A DNA stretch of 18,236 nucleotides. Origin: Chitinophagaceae bacterium. Lineage in GTDB: Bacteria; Bacteroidota; Bacteroidia; Chitinophagales; Chitinophagaceae. Under the pieces are notes generated by a model, which saw only the letters and a list, made by a program, of their open reading frames with translations, was not told the DNA's origin and ran no database searches. The stretch lies in NCBI GenBank assembly GCA_019454915.1, contig JACFNM010000040.1:1-18236 (forward strand). Reading direction: 5' to 3'. Positions 6,397 through 13,945 of this stretch are shown here, in pieces. Numbering within the stretch: position 1 is the first letter of the stretch; every line of letters starts with the position of its first letter. The position numbers and the translations under genes were made by a program.

Positions 6397-8385
6397 ATGC
6401 TGGCGGGATTGCAGGATGTGACTTTTGAATTTGGTGCGAGAACGATTGTAAGAGACGCTACCTGGCACATACAGCCCGGAGAAAGGATCGGGCTGATAGG
6501 GTTTAATGGCACCGGAAAATCTACCCTATTAAAAGTATTGATTGGCGAATACCATTCCTCTTCGGGCAGTGTAGAAAGAGGGAAGGGGGTGAGTATTGGC
6601 TATCTTCACCAGGATTTACTGAGTTTTGATACCGAAGAATCTATCTTTGAGGTGGCCATCGGCGCCTTCGCACATATTCTTTCTTTAGAAAAGGAAATTG
6701 ACGTTTTAGGAAAGCGACTCGAAAAGGATTCTGAGAATGAGGCGCTGCTGCACGAGTATTCGGACAAACTTCATGAGCTGGAATTAGCGGGGGGTTATGA
6801 TATTCACCACCGGACAGAGGAGGTGCTGCAGGGTTTGGGATTTTCGAATGCCGATTTGCAGAGACCCTATAAAGAATTCAGCGGCGGCTGGCGCATGCGG
6901 GTGCTGCTGGCTAAAATGATTTTACAACAACCCGATTTACTGTTGTTGGATGAGCCGACCAACCACCTGGATTTACCTTCAATAGAATGGCTGGAAAAAT
7001 ACTTAGTACACTATAAAGGCTCCGTTGTTATCGTAAGCCACGATAAATATTTCCTGAACCGCATGGTGACCAAAATTGTAGAATTGTATCAGCAGCAATT
7101 ACATTTCTATAACGGCGATTTTGATTTTTACGAAACGGAGAAGGAGATGCGCCTCACGCTGCAGCAAAGGGCGTATGAAAACCAGCAGGAGTACATCCGG
7201 CAGCAGGAACGGTTTATAGAACGTTTCCGTGCCAAAGCCACCAAGGCTGCGGCGGCCCAAAGCGCCATTAAGCGGTTGGATAAGCTGGAAAGGATTGAGG
7301 ACGTATCGGTGGACCGGCCGGAAATCAGGATTAATTTTCAGCTTGATAAAATTCCGGGGAAGATTATTTGTACGCTAAAACATGCCAGCAAACGATTCGG
7401 CGATATCCGGATTGTTGAAAATGCTTCTGCAGAAATTAACCGGGGAGACAAGATCGCGCTGATTGGCGCCAACGGAAAAGGGAAATCAACCCTGTTAAGA
7501 ATGATCGCCGGAACGGAGACGTTCGATGGGGAAAGGATATGGGGACACAACGTGGAGGCGAGTTTCTATGCGCAGCACCAGTTGGAAGCGCTGAACCTGC
7601 AACACACGCTTTTAGAGGAAATGAAGAGCTGCGGCAGTCAGAAAACGGAGCAGGAACTCAGGGCCTTGCTGGGTTGCTTCTTGTTTAGCGGGGATGATGT
7701 TGACAAGAAGATAAGGGTATTGAGCGGAGGAGAAAAAGCGCGGGTGGCGCTGGCAAAAACCATCATCGGCAGGGCGAATTTCCTGATTCTCGATGAGCCG
7801 ACCAACCACCTCGATATGCTGTCTATTGATTTGTTAATAGAAGCGTTGAATAAGTATGAAGGCACGGTGATCATGGTTAGCCACGACCGGCATTTTATCT
7901 CGAAGGCGGCAAACCGGATATGGGAGATAGAAAATTTTGAGATAAAAGATTTTGCCGGCGGATACGAGGAATGGTTGTTGTGGAAAGAAAGGAAAAGAGT
8001 AGCGGCTGAAAAAGAGACAGGCGAAGTGAAAACCCAGGCGCCGAATAACAATAGCAAGGATGAGAAGAAAGAGGCAGACGAAAAGCAGCAGCCGGCACAG
8101 TTATCCAAACCAGGCGGAAATGGCGCGATCAACAAAGAGTTGAAAAAAGAGATTCAGAAATACCAGAAGAACCTGCAGCAGTTAGAAGAAAAGCTCAATA
8201 GCCTTACCCAAAAGAAAAAGGAGTTAGAAGCCCTGTTGGCTTCGCCTGATATTTATGCCGATAAGGAAAAATTTCTTCAGGCAGAATCTAACTATCAGAA
8301 GAGCGTTGAAACCTTAGCGAGAGCGGACAAAGAGTATGAAAAGGTTTTTGAAAAGCTGCTGGAATTGGAAGAGAAGAGCAGGTAG
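6397..8385 (+). CDS. ABC-F family ATP-binding protein (ribosome-associated type)
   Basis: This is a soluble protein of 662 residues with two ABC ATPase domains and no membrane span, the ABC-F layout. Domain 1 has Walker A GFNGTGKS (35-42), a signature FSGGW (161-165) and Walker B/D-loop DEPTNHLD (185-192). A charged helical linker follows at about 240-310. Domain 2 has GANGKGKS (357-364), LSGGE (442-446) and DEPTNHLD (466-473). Both domains carry the VSHD switch histidine. The C-terminal about 110 residues are Lys/Glu/Gln-rich and look like the coiled-coil CTD of Uup/YdiF-type members. Family members act on the ribosome at the E site, easing stalled translation, and some protect against antibiotics. 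The exact subfamily cannot be decided by eye. The length is normal, and the first in-frame ATG lies 17 bp after the DUF2723 stop. Confidence 0.95.
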   Translation: MLAGLQDVTFEFGARTIVRDATWHIQPGERIGLIGFNGTGKSTLLKVLIGEYHSSSGSVERGKGVSIGYLHQDLLSFDTEESIFEVAIGAFAHILSLEKEIDVLGKRLEKDSENEALLHEYSDKLHELELAGGYDIHHRTEEVLQGLGFSNADLQRPYKEFSGGWRMRVLLAKMILQQPDLLLLDEPTNHLDLPSIEWLEKYLVHYKGSVVIVSHDKYFLNRMVTKIVELYQQQLHFYNGDFDFYETEKEMRLTLQQRAYENQQEYIRQQERFIERFRAKATKAAAAQSAIKRLDKLERIEDVSVDRPEIRINFQLDKIPGKIICTLKHASKRFGDIRIVENASAEINRGDKIALIGANGKGKSTLLRMIAGTETFDGERIWGHNVEASFYAQHQLEALNLQHTLLEEMKSCGSQKTEQELRALLGCFLFSGDDVDKKIRVLSGGEKARVALAKTIIGRANFLILDEPTNHLDMLSIDLLIEALNKYEGTVIMVSHDRHFISKAANRIWEIENFEIKDFAGGYEEWLLWKERKRVAAEKETGEVKTQAPNNNSKDEKKEADEKQQPAQLSKPGGNGAINKELKKEIQKYQKNLQQLEEKLNSLTQKKKELEALLASPDIYADKEKFLQAESNYQKSVETLARADKEYEKVFEKLLELEEKSR

Positions 8386-8455
8386 GACGGCGATGCTCGG
8401 TTTACTGCCGGGTTGGAATTAATCACTTTTAGGGGGCTTGAAAATGATAAAATTT

Positions 8456-8487
8456 AAAGCCGTTCCAAATATTTTCGGAACGGCTTT
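8456..8487. terminator. bidirectional intrinsic terminator between ABC-F gene and susD
   Basis: AAAGCCGTTCC (8456-8466) and GGAACGGCTTT (8477-8487) form a perfect 11-bp stem with a 10-base loop. On the plus strand it is followed by TAGTTTT, and on the minus strand by AAATTTT after the stem. It lies in the 146-bp gap between two convergent stops (8385 and 8532), the expected place for a shared terminator. Confidence 0.85.
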
Positions 8488-8531
8488 TAGTTTTATGATA
8501 CCCCTGTTGGATGGAGCATAGGATGGTAATA

Positions 8532-10016
8532 TTACTGAAGCCACCAGGGTTGGGAACTGATCTTATCGTTCCCTTCTCCGAACTGACTTCTGATAGCTGA
8601 AGACACATTATCCGCATTGTAATTATATTCTGCCTGCGGATACATCCAGCGAAAAGGAATATTCACTCCGGCGGGTCTTCTGAACGAAGGATATCCTGTT
8701 CTCAGGTGTTCAAAGAAAGGCCACCACGGAGATTGGTGAAAAGCTCTCAGGTAACGCTGCATAATAATCTTCTCGATTTTTTCTTCATCACTACCTGCCG
8801 CCGCGAGATTATTGATAGGCCTTGCCAGGTATGCGGTGGCAATAGCCGGCGTTACGTAGCTGCCGTATCCTTTGGCGTAGGTTTCATAAAATTTGAAAGC
8901 TGCCATCACTGCTTCATTATAATAATCTTCTGCATCTCCGGCAACCCATCCGCGCACGATGCCTTCCGCGATGATGAGTTGTTGCTCCGTATACCCGATT
9001 AAGATGATGGGTTCGGTAGTGGGATCTTTATGATACCGGTTGTTTACTTTGGAGGTTTTGCCATTTGCCGCTTTCGTATTCACTTCTGCGTAGGGTGCCG
9101 CAGGGTCTCCACCTTCGTAGGCTGCGAAATCATCAATAGCAAGCCCGCCATCTTCTGCATTCTTGGTTTGGGTGCAATAGATAAAAAGACGGGGGTCCTG
9201 CCTGTCCTGCAAGCGGCGGATAAAGGTAGAGTCCATATACATACCCGATCCGTATCCACTCGAGTTGAATTCAGGATAGCGGTTACCTTCCTGATCCAGG
9301 AAAACCAATTGGGCGTCATCGCTCATGCTTTCAAAAAGAGGTTGGTTGTTGACGATTTCTGCAAAGGCAGTTTTGATATTCAAATCGCCGTCACTTTCTT
9401 TTTTAGAAAGCATCATTAATACCTTTAACCTGAGGGCGTTTATGGTTTTGCGCCATTTCAGCACATCTCCCTTATGAATGATGTCTCCGGCGATAATGGT
9501 ATTTTCGGACGCCAGCATATCATTGGCTTCTTTCAATTCAGCCAGTATTCCCTTGAATACTTCTTTCTGGGCGTCATACACCGGGGGTTCATAAGTCTCC
9601 TGGGTTTCACCCTGCAGCGCCTGCGTATAAGGCACATCTCCAAAAGTGACCGTGAGCTTTAAAAAATAAAAAGCGCGGAAAAATTTACCCAATGCAAGGT
9701 AAGCCTTGCTTTCTATACGCTCAGCCTCTTCTATCATTTTGGTAACGTCGCGTAATCTGGAGTAGGGCGTAAAACTGGCTCTGTCCCATTTGTAATACTG
9801 ACTACTACTTTCTCCATCCGTTTGTACCAGCATCTTCTGCGCGTATAACGGACCCGTACCGATATCATAACGGAAAGCATCCCATTCAATTTGGGTTAAT
9901 TGTAACTGAGGGTGTGTTTCTCTAACCTTATTAGGGTCAGTATTAATATCCGCTAATTTTCTACAGGAAGCTAATCCGGCAAAAACTGCGAAATATATAA
10001 TTAGAATCTTTTTCAT
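8532..10016 (-). CDS. SusD/RagB-family outer-membrane lipoprotein (SusD-like_2 type)
   Basis: This is the surface-exposed substrate-binding lipoprotein that caps the adjacent SusC-like transporter. From the ATG at 10014-10016 it has 494 residues. A lipoprotein signal MKKILIIYFAVFAGLASC puts the lipobox Cys at position 18. DINTDPNK follows, typical of the SusD-like_2 group. A TPR-like helical region comes next (AYLALGKFFRAFYFLKLTVTFGDVPY). The C-terminal part is typical of the family (NIPFRWMYPQAEYNYNAD, ending SSQPWWLQ). The frame extends 27 codons upstream to an ATG overlapping the susC stop (TAATG), but that extension is hydrophilic and would bury the signal peptide. The 10016 start is therefore chosen. 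The upstream sequence AAAACAAAATAACACACGA is A-rich, as usual for Bacteroidota starts. It lies 80 bp after susC and is presumably co-transcribed with it. The ligand is unknown. Confidence 0.93.
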   Translation of the reverse strand: MKKILIIYFAVFAGLASCRKLADINTDPNKVRETHPQLQLTQIEWDAFRYDIGTGPLYAQKMLVQTDGESSSQYYKWDRASFTPYSRLRDVTKMIEEAERIESKAYLALGKFFRAFYFLKLTVTFGDVPYTQALQGETQETYEPPVYDAQKEVFKGILAELKEANDMLASENTIIAGDIIHKGDVLKWRKTINALRLKVLMMLSKKESDGDLNIKTAFAEIVNNQPLFESMSDDAQLVFLDQEGNRYPEFNSSGYGSGMYMDSTFIRRLQDRQDPRLFIYCTQTKNAEDGGLAIDDFAAYEGGDPAAPYAEVNTKAANGKTSKVNNRYHKDPTTEPIILIGYTEQQLIIAEGIVRGWVAGDAEDYYNEAVMAAFKFYETYAKGYGSYVTPAIATAYLARPINNLAAAGSDEEKIEKIIMQRYLRAFHQSPWWPFFEHLRTGYPSFRRPAGVNIPFRWMYPQAEYNYNADNVSSAIRSQFGEGNDKISSQPWWLQ

Positions 10017-10096
10017 TCGTGTGTTATTTTGTTTTCTATGATCATTGGGGCGAAAATCAACGTCTGATTTGTCTGTCTGTACCATCCTCTTCGCCA

Positions 10097-13000
10097 TTAA
10101 AATTTAAAGTTAACAGAAAGTCCAAGATATCTCGGCGAAGGATCTTCATAACCGCCATCGTTCCCGGTGGTATAGTCAGGATCCACCAAAGGGATTTTCT
10201 TCCACATTAAAAGGTTATAGCCAAAGGCCTGTACGTAAAGTCCTTTGAGTTTATCGCCCAGTTTAACCACATTACCTAATTCGTAGCCAACGGCCAGTCT
10301 CCTCAGTTTAAAGAAAGAGCGGTCGAAGGTGTTGGCAAACTCTTTATCATCGCTTTCCAATACTCTGGCTCTGTAGGGATAGTTCTGGCTCCAGGTCTGC
10401 CAACTTATAGCTTTAGTATTAGGAGTGTATTTTCTGGTATCTGAAATCACATTACCTAATACATCTCTGGTCAATTCTCCTTCCGTTACGATTACCCCAT
10501 TCGGCACGTATATGGGGTGCCCTGCGGTGTATTCAGGCTCACGGAAAGTGGTAGAATTCGGATGTCTTCCACCCCACCACATTTTTTCAATGGTAGTGGA
10601 GTTCATGATTCCGCCCCAAACGCCGTCAATGTCCAATCCGATATCAAATCCTTTGATGTTGAATTTGTTGAGGAAACCCATTCTCCAGTTAGGGTCGTAA
10701 TGGCCAAAATTGCGCGGAAAAGGGTCAAAAATAGGCAGCGCATTGGAGCCTAAGATCAGCTGTCCGTCAGCGCTTCTCATCCAGCTTGTGGCATAGTAGC
10801 TGTCGGTTCTTTCATTCAATTTCAGGTTGCCAAATTTAGCCTGATCGCCATAGATTTTGGTGATCCGTTTTACATATCTTGACCAGTTAGCCCCGAAACT
10901 CCAGCTAAAATTCTGATTCTTGATTGCCTTGAATTCAGCTACTACTTCAAATCCATTAGTTGTGTACACGTTACCATTCACTTTACGGCTCGTAAAACCG
11001 GAGGCTTCGGAAATCGGCAGGTCAATGATCTGGTTTTCGTCAATGATATTATAGTAAGTCAGGTCAAGTACCAGCCTGTCATTAAAGAGTCCTGTGGATA
11101 ATCCTGCTTCATAAGAGGAGGATTTTTCAGGCAATATATTAGGATTCACAATTCCTGCCGGGTAATACACGGAAGGGGTGGAACCATAGGTAATTCCCTT
11201 ATTGTATGTGGAATAGATACTGTAAGGCGCCAAATCGCTGGAAACCTGTGCCCAGGAACCATATAATTTAAGATATCCTACAAACTCCGGCATCTTCACA
11301 TATTCCGATACGAGGGTACTCATGGATATGGAAGGATAGAAGTAAGAGTTATGATTCAGCGGCAATGTGGAAGACCAGTCATTACGCGCGGTGAAGCTAA
11401 GGAATACGGCATTGTACAAATCCAGGTTGAGCGCTCCATATACGCTTCGAATGGACTTTTCCTGAAGATTGTTGGAAGCCTGAACGGGTCCCTGTGTGTT
11501 GTTTAAGCTATAAACCCCGGGTACAATCAAACCGTCTGATGATTCGTACTCCTGCCTGTAAGCTCTGCTGTACAGGGATGTTCCTGCATTGATGCCAAAC
11601 TGTATATCGTCAGTAATGTCTTTACTATACGACAGCAGGGCATCTAAATCCACGTTCAATACACCTGTGTTCCAAATCTTGTAGTCTCCGTTTCTGGAAT
11701 CCCCGTAGTTCATATAGGACTTGGGGCTCTTAAGGGTTTCGAACCTGGAGATATTTCTACCATTACCGCGTAGCTGGAGGATGAGATCATTGGTAATTTT
11801 CCAATTGGCTTTAAGTTGCATATCCATTACGTCCCTGTTGTGCAGTTGCTCCAGCATATAGGTTGCAAAATACGGGTTATTGTACCAGGCATAGTTATAG
11901 TTTGCCTGACGATAGCCTTCCTGTCCGGGTACCCACATATGATCTCTCAGATCCTTACCGTTCACGTCATCACTCATCCATATCAGGATGGTGTACATGT
12001 GGTTGGCGGGGCTGTAGCCATAACGCGGATAGTTGGGAGAATATACTTTATTATAGGAGAGACCGGCATCAATCGTGAGGTTTTTTGCCACGTCAAAGGA
12101 AGAATTGAAATTCAAACTTCCGGTATTTAATGAGGTATTGGGAACCTGTCCGCGCTGGTAAGCATATTTTCCGGACGCATAATACCGGGCTCTGTCTCCA
12201 CGATACGCTACGGAAAAGGTGTTGGTACTTACCACGCCTGTTCTCATGAAATCTCTGAGGTTATCATGAAAGACAAAATCAGTGGGTACGCGCTCATAGC
12301 GGGAACGGTCATCATAAACGGTTCCTTTTACGTCGCCGTACCATTCGATGGTTTCGCCGGTTACTTTATCCCGGATAGGGCTATTCCATTGAGGCACTTT
12401 GACGCCCGCATTTAATTTGGGTCCCCAGGTCATATCACCATCGGAAATACCTCCGTCGGCTCCGTCCCAGAATTCGTACTGTCCGTTTGAACCGCTTCCA
12501 AATTCATTCTGGGCTTTTGGAAATACCGTAAAGCCGGCGGTCACCATGTTGTTGGTATTTACATTTACTTCCAGTCCCTCTTTTTTTGCGTTCTTGGTAG
12601 TAACTAAGATGGCCCCGTTTTTACCTCTTGAACCATATAATGCAGAGGCAGCCACTCCTTTCAGTACGTTGATGTTCTCAATGTCTTCTCCCGTTACGTC
12701 AAAGAAGTCGGTTTCTGCGGGTACACCGTCAATAACGATCAGCGGGCTTTTTCCGCGAAGCGTGAATGCAGGACCCTGAAACATACCGGTAGGGTTGGTA
12801 ACGGTAAGACCGGCTACCTGACCGGAAAGGGCTGAACCGAGATTCATGGTTCGTGAGTTGGCCAATTGCTCGGTTTTTACCTCCTGGGTGGTAAAACCAA
12901 GCCTTTTTTTCTGTTGTTTAATACCAATGGCTGTTACAACCACTTCGTCTAATTGTTGTGAGCCTTCAGCAAGCACAACATTCAATGTGGTTTTCCCATC

Positions 13001-13273
13001 GATCGCTATCTCCTGCGTGGTGAAACCCACGGAAGAAAATACGAGCGTCGCCGAAGCAGATGGAACGTTAATGGAATACGTTCCGTCTGCAGCGGTAATA
13101 ACTCCGTTAAGCGTGTTCTTAACAATCACATTTACCCCCTGAAGGTTATTACCGTTTTGGTCTGTCACTTTTCCTTTTACACTTTGCTGTGCAAATAAGG
13201 AAAACGGAAGTGCGAAGCATACGAGCAGCACCAGAATTGTCCGCGCTGTACGTTGTTTTTTCATCAAAAACAT
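10097..13273 (-). CDS. SusC/RagA-family TonB-linked outer-membrane transporter
   Basis: This 1058-residue protein is the barrel partner of SusD and imports glycan or peptide fragments with TonB energy. It has a signal peptide ending SLFAQQ at about residue 30 and a CarboxypepD_reg-like domain (about 31-105, with VKGKVTDQNGNNLQGVNVIV and SVGFTTQEI). The TonB box region is LDEVVVTAIG. The plug carries LIVIDGVPAE and INVLKGVAASALYGSRGKNGAILVTTK. A long barrel follows, ending YLGLSVNFKF with the terminal Phe needed for barrel assembly. No STN domain precedes the plug, so direct signalling to a FecR-type anti-sigma factor is not expected. The plug is short between TLRG and VIDGVP. Two starts are possible: Met at 13273 or Met at 13264 (MKKQRTARTILV), which gives a cleaner signal peptide. 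No glycosidase, peptidase or regulator is next to it, so the substrate cannot be inferred. Confidence 0.95.
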   Translation of the reverse strand: MFLMKKQRTARTILVLLVCFALPFSLFAQQSVKGKVTDQNGNNLQGVNVIVKNTLNGVITAADGTYSINVPSASATLVFSSVGFTTQEIAIDGKTTLNVVLAEGSQQLDEVVVTAIGIKQQKKRLGFTTQEVKTEQLANSRTMNLGSALSGQVAGLTVTNPTGMFQGPAFTLRGKSPLIVIDGVPAETDFFDVTGEDIENINVLKGVAASALYGSRGKNGAILVTTKNAKKEGLEVNVNTNNMVTAGFTVFPKAQNEFGSGSNGQYEFWDGADGGISDGDMTWGPKLNAGVKVPQWNSPIRDKVTGETIEWYGDVKGTVYDDRSRYERVPTDFVFHDNLRDFMRTGVVSTNTFSVAYRGDRARYYASGKYAYQRGQVPNTSLNTGSLNFNSSFDVAKNLTIDAGLSYNKVYSPNYPRYGYSPANHMYTILIWMSDDVNGKDLRDHMWVPGQEGYRQANYNYAWYNNPYFATYMLEQLHNRDVMDMQLKANWKITNDLILQLRGNGRNISRFETLKSPKSYMNYGDSRNGDYKIWNTGVLNVDLDALLSYSKDITDDIQFGINAGTSLYSRAYRQEYESSDGLIVPGVYSLNNTQGPVQASNNLQEKSIRSVYGALNLDLYNAVFLSFTARNDWSSTLPLNHNSYFYPSISMSTLVSEYVKMPEFVGYLKLYGSWAQVSSDLAPYSIYSTYNKGITYGSTPSVYYPAGIVNPNILPEKSSSYEAGLSTGLFNDRLVLDLTYYNIIDENQIIDLPISEASGFTSRKVNGNVYTTNGFEVVAEFKAIKNQNFSWSFGANWSRYVKRITKIYGDQAKFGNLKLNERTDSYYATSWMRSADGQLILGSNALPIFDPFPRNFGHYDPNWRMGFLNKFNIKGFDIGLDIDGVWGGIMNSTTIEKMWWGGRHPNSTTFREPEYTAGHPIYVPNGVIVTEGELTRDVLGNVISDTRKYTPNTKAISWQTWSQNYPYRARVLESDDKEFANTFDRSFFKLRRLAVGYELGNVVKLGDKLKGLYVQAFGYNLLMWKKIPLVDPDYTTGNDGGYEDPSPRYLGLSVNFKF

Positions 13274-13706
13274 AGTTCGAGTCTAGGTTTTAAGTTTTAG
13301 AAATCAGATTAAAGTGTAAAGCAAAGGTTGAAACCGTGTTATCCAAGGGTTAAAGATGTTTAGAAAGATTGAAAATAGTTAATGTTTTTGAATTTGAAAG
13401 AATTACCAGAAAAAACTGTTAATTTTTTTTGTGCCCTTTATTTATAAGGGTAGAGCGCCACGAAACAGGATCATAACCAATAAACCGGGGGAAATTTCAA
13501 TTCTGCGGGTTTATTCATTGTAAAAGTGGAAAACGCCTCAAATTTTCCGGCAACCGATGCCCGGCCGGCACAATACCCCCACGGCTAAATCGTTTATAAG
13601 ACAGACCCGCTTTGAAAACTATATCCTATTTCCGTACTCCCACCGAAGACTTCCAGATTTTAGGAAATCCGACCCTGTTATTGTAAACCCTTTAAAAAAA
13701 GTGTCT
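13274..13706. other. 433-bp intergenic region between divergent susC and a small membrane-protein gene
   Basis: Its susC-proximal part holds the weak promoter at 13322-13329. At 13423-13430 there is a run of eight T. It is followed by CCCTT-N7-AAGGG (13434-13450), a short inverted repeat that is placed wrongly for a terminator on either strand. No clear TAnnTTTG is visible before the 13707 start. I see no convincing ORF or RNA gene in the rest. Confidence 0.5.
13322..13329 (-). promoter_or_regulatory. possible -7 element of the susCD promoter
   Basis: On the minus strand, AACCTTTG matches TAnnTTTG at 7 of 8 letters if the two n positions are counted as matches. It lies about 50 bases upstream of the susC start. 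A TTTA about 21 bases further upstream is the only -33 candidate. The match is weaker than the DUF2723 promoter. Confidence 0.35.
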
Positions 13707-13811
13707 ATGAACAAGCTTTTTACTACACTGGAAGGAGAAGTTACACAGGTGTATATTATTGCCTGGGCATTCTTTTCTACCCTGACGGTATTCGCCCTGT
13801 TATACGTATAA
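13707..13811 (+). CDS. 34-residue single-span membrane microprotein, unknown function
   Basis: The ATG at 13707 gives MNKLFTTLEGEVTQVYIIAW followed by AFFSTLTVFALLYV. The composition is a short amphipathic N-terminus and one continuous hydrophobic span of about 20 residues ending at the C-terminus. The A-rich sequence TTTAAAAAAAGTGTCT precedes the ATG. The frame is open further upstream to 13557, but those 50 residues are basic, low in hydrophobic order and unlike a protein N-terminus. The start at 13707 is preferred. I do not recognise a family. Small proteins of this shape are often accessory subunits of membrane complexes. It converges with the mutS-like gene across a hairpin at 13896-13921. 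Confidence 0.55.
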   Translation: MNKLFTTLEGEVTQVYIIAWAFFSTLTVFALLYV

Positions 13812-13895
13812 CAGGTGTTTTGAAAAGAATGATTAATCTCTTAGTTCGGAAACCCGCCGTAGGTTTGCCATAGTGCAAAACCGGGTTAAACGATT

Positions 13896-13921
13896 AAGGC
13901 GGAGCATTTTTGCTTCGCCTT
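13896..13921. terminator. hairpin between convergent microprotein gene and mutS-like gene
   Basis: AAGGCGGAGC (13896-13905) pairs with GCTTCGCCTT (13912-13921) over 10 bp with one G-T pair and an ATTTTT loop. It sits in the 134-bp gap between two convergent stops. Flanking T-runs are short on both strands (TTTAA on plus, AATCGTTT on minus), so termination is likely but less certain than at 8456. Confidence 0.6.
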
Positions 13922-13945
13922 TAATGGTTGTGCTGAATGCGTAAT

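Noticed and set aside
7638..8135. Minus-strand ORF of 165 codons opposite the ABC-F gene
   Set aside because: Ser/Phe/Pro-rich translation typical of the reverse complement of Lys/Glu-rich coding. It overlaps the second ATPase domain entirely.
6397..8385. Antibiotic-resistance ABC-F assignment
   Set aside because: The motifs define ABC-F only. Resistance subfamilies differ in the interdomain linker and cannot be assigned by eye, and the context looks like housekeeping.
10017..10097. N-terminal extension of SusD from the ATG overlapping the susC stop
   Set aside because: The 27 added residues are hydrophilic and would precede a complete lipoprotein signal peptide. The ATG at 10016 is the natural start.
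12399..12779. Plus-strand ORF of 126 codons inside susC
   Set aside because: Antisense to the plug and start of the barrel of a well-supported SusC. No recognisable protein features.
13557..13706. Upstream extension of the 34-residue microprotein to 84 residues
   Set aside because: The added 50 residues are basic and disordered-looking, while the ATG at 13707 has an A-rich context and begins a compact membrane protein.
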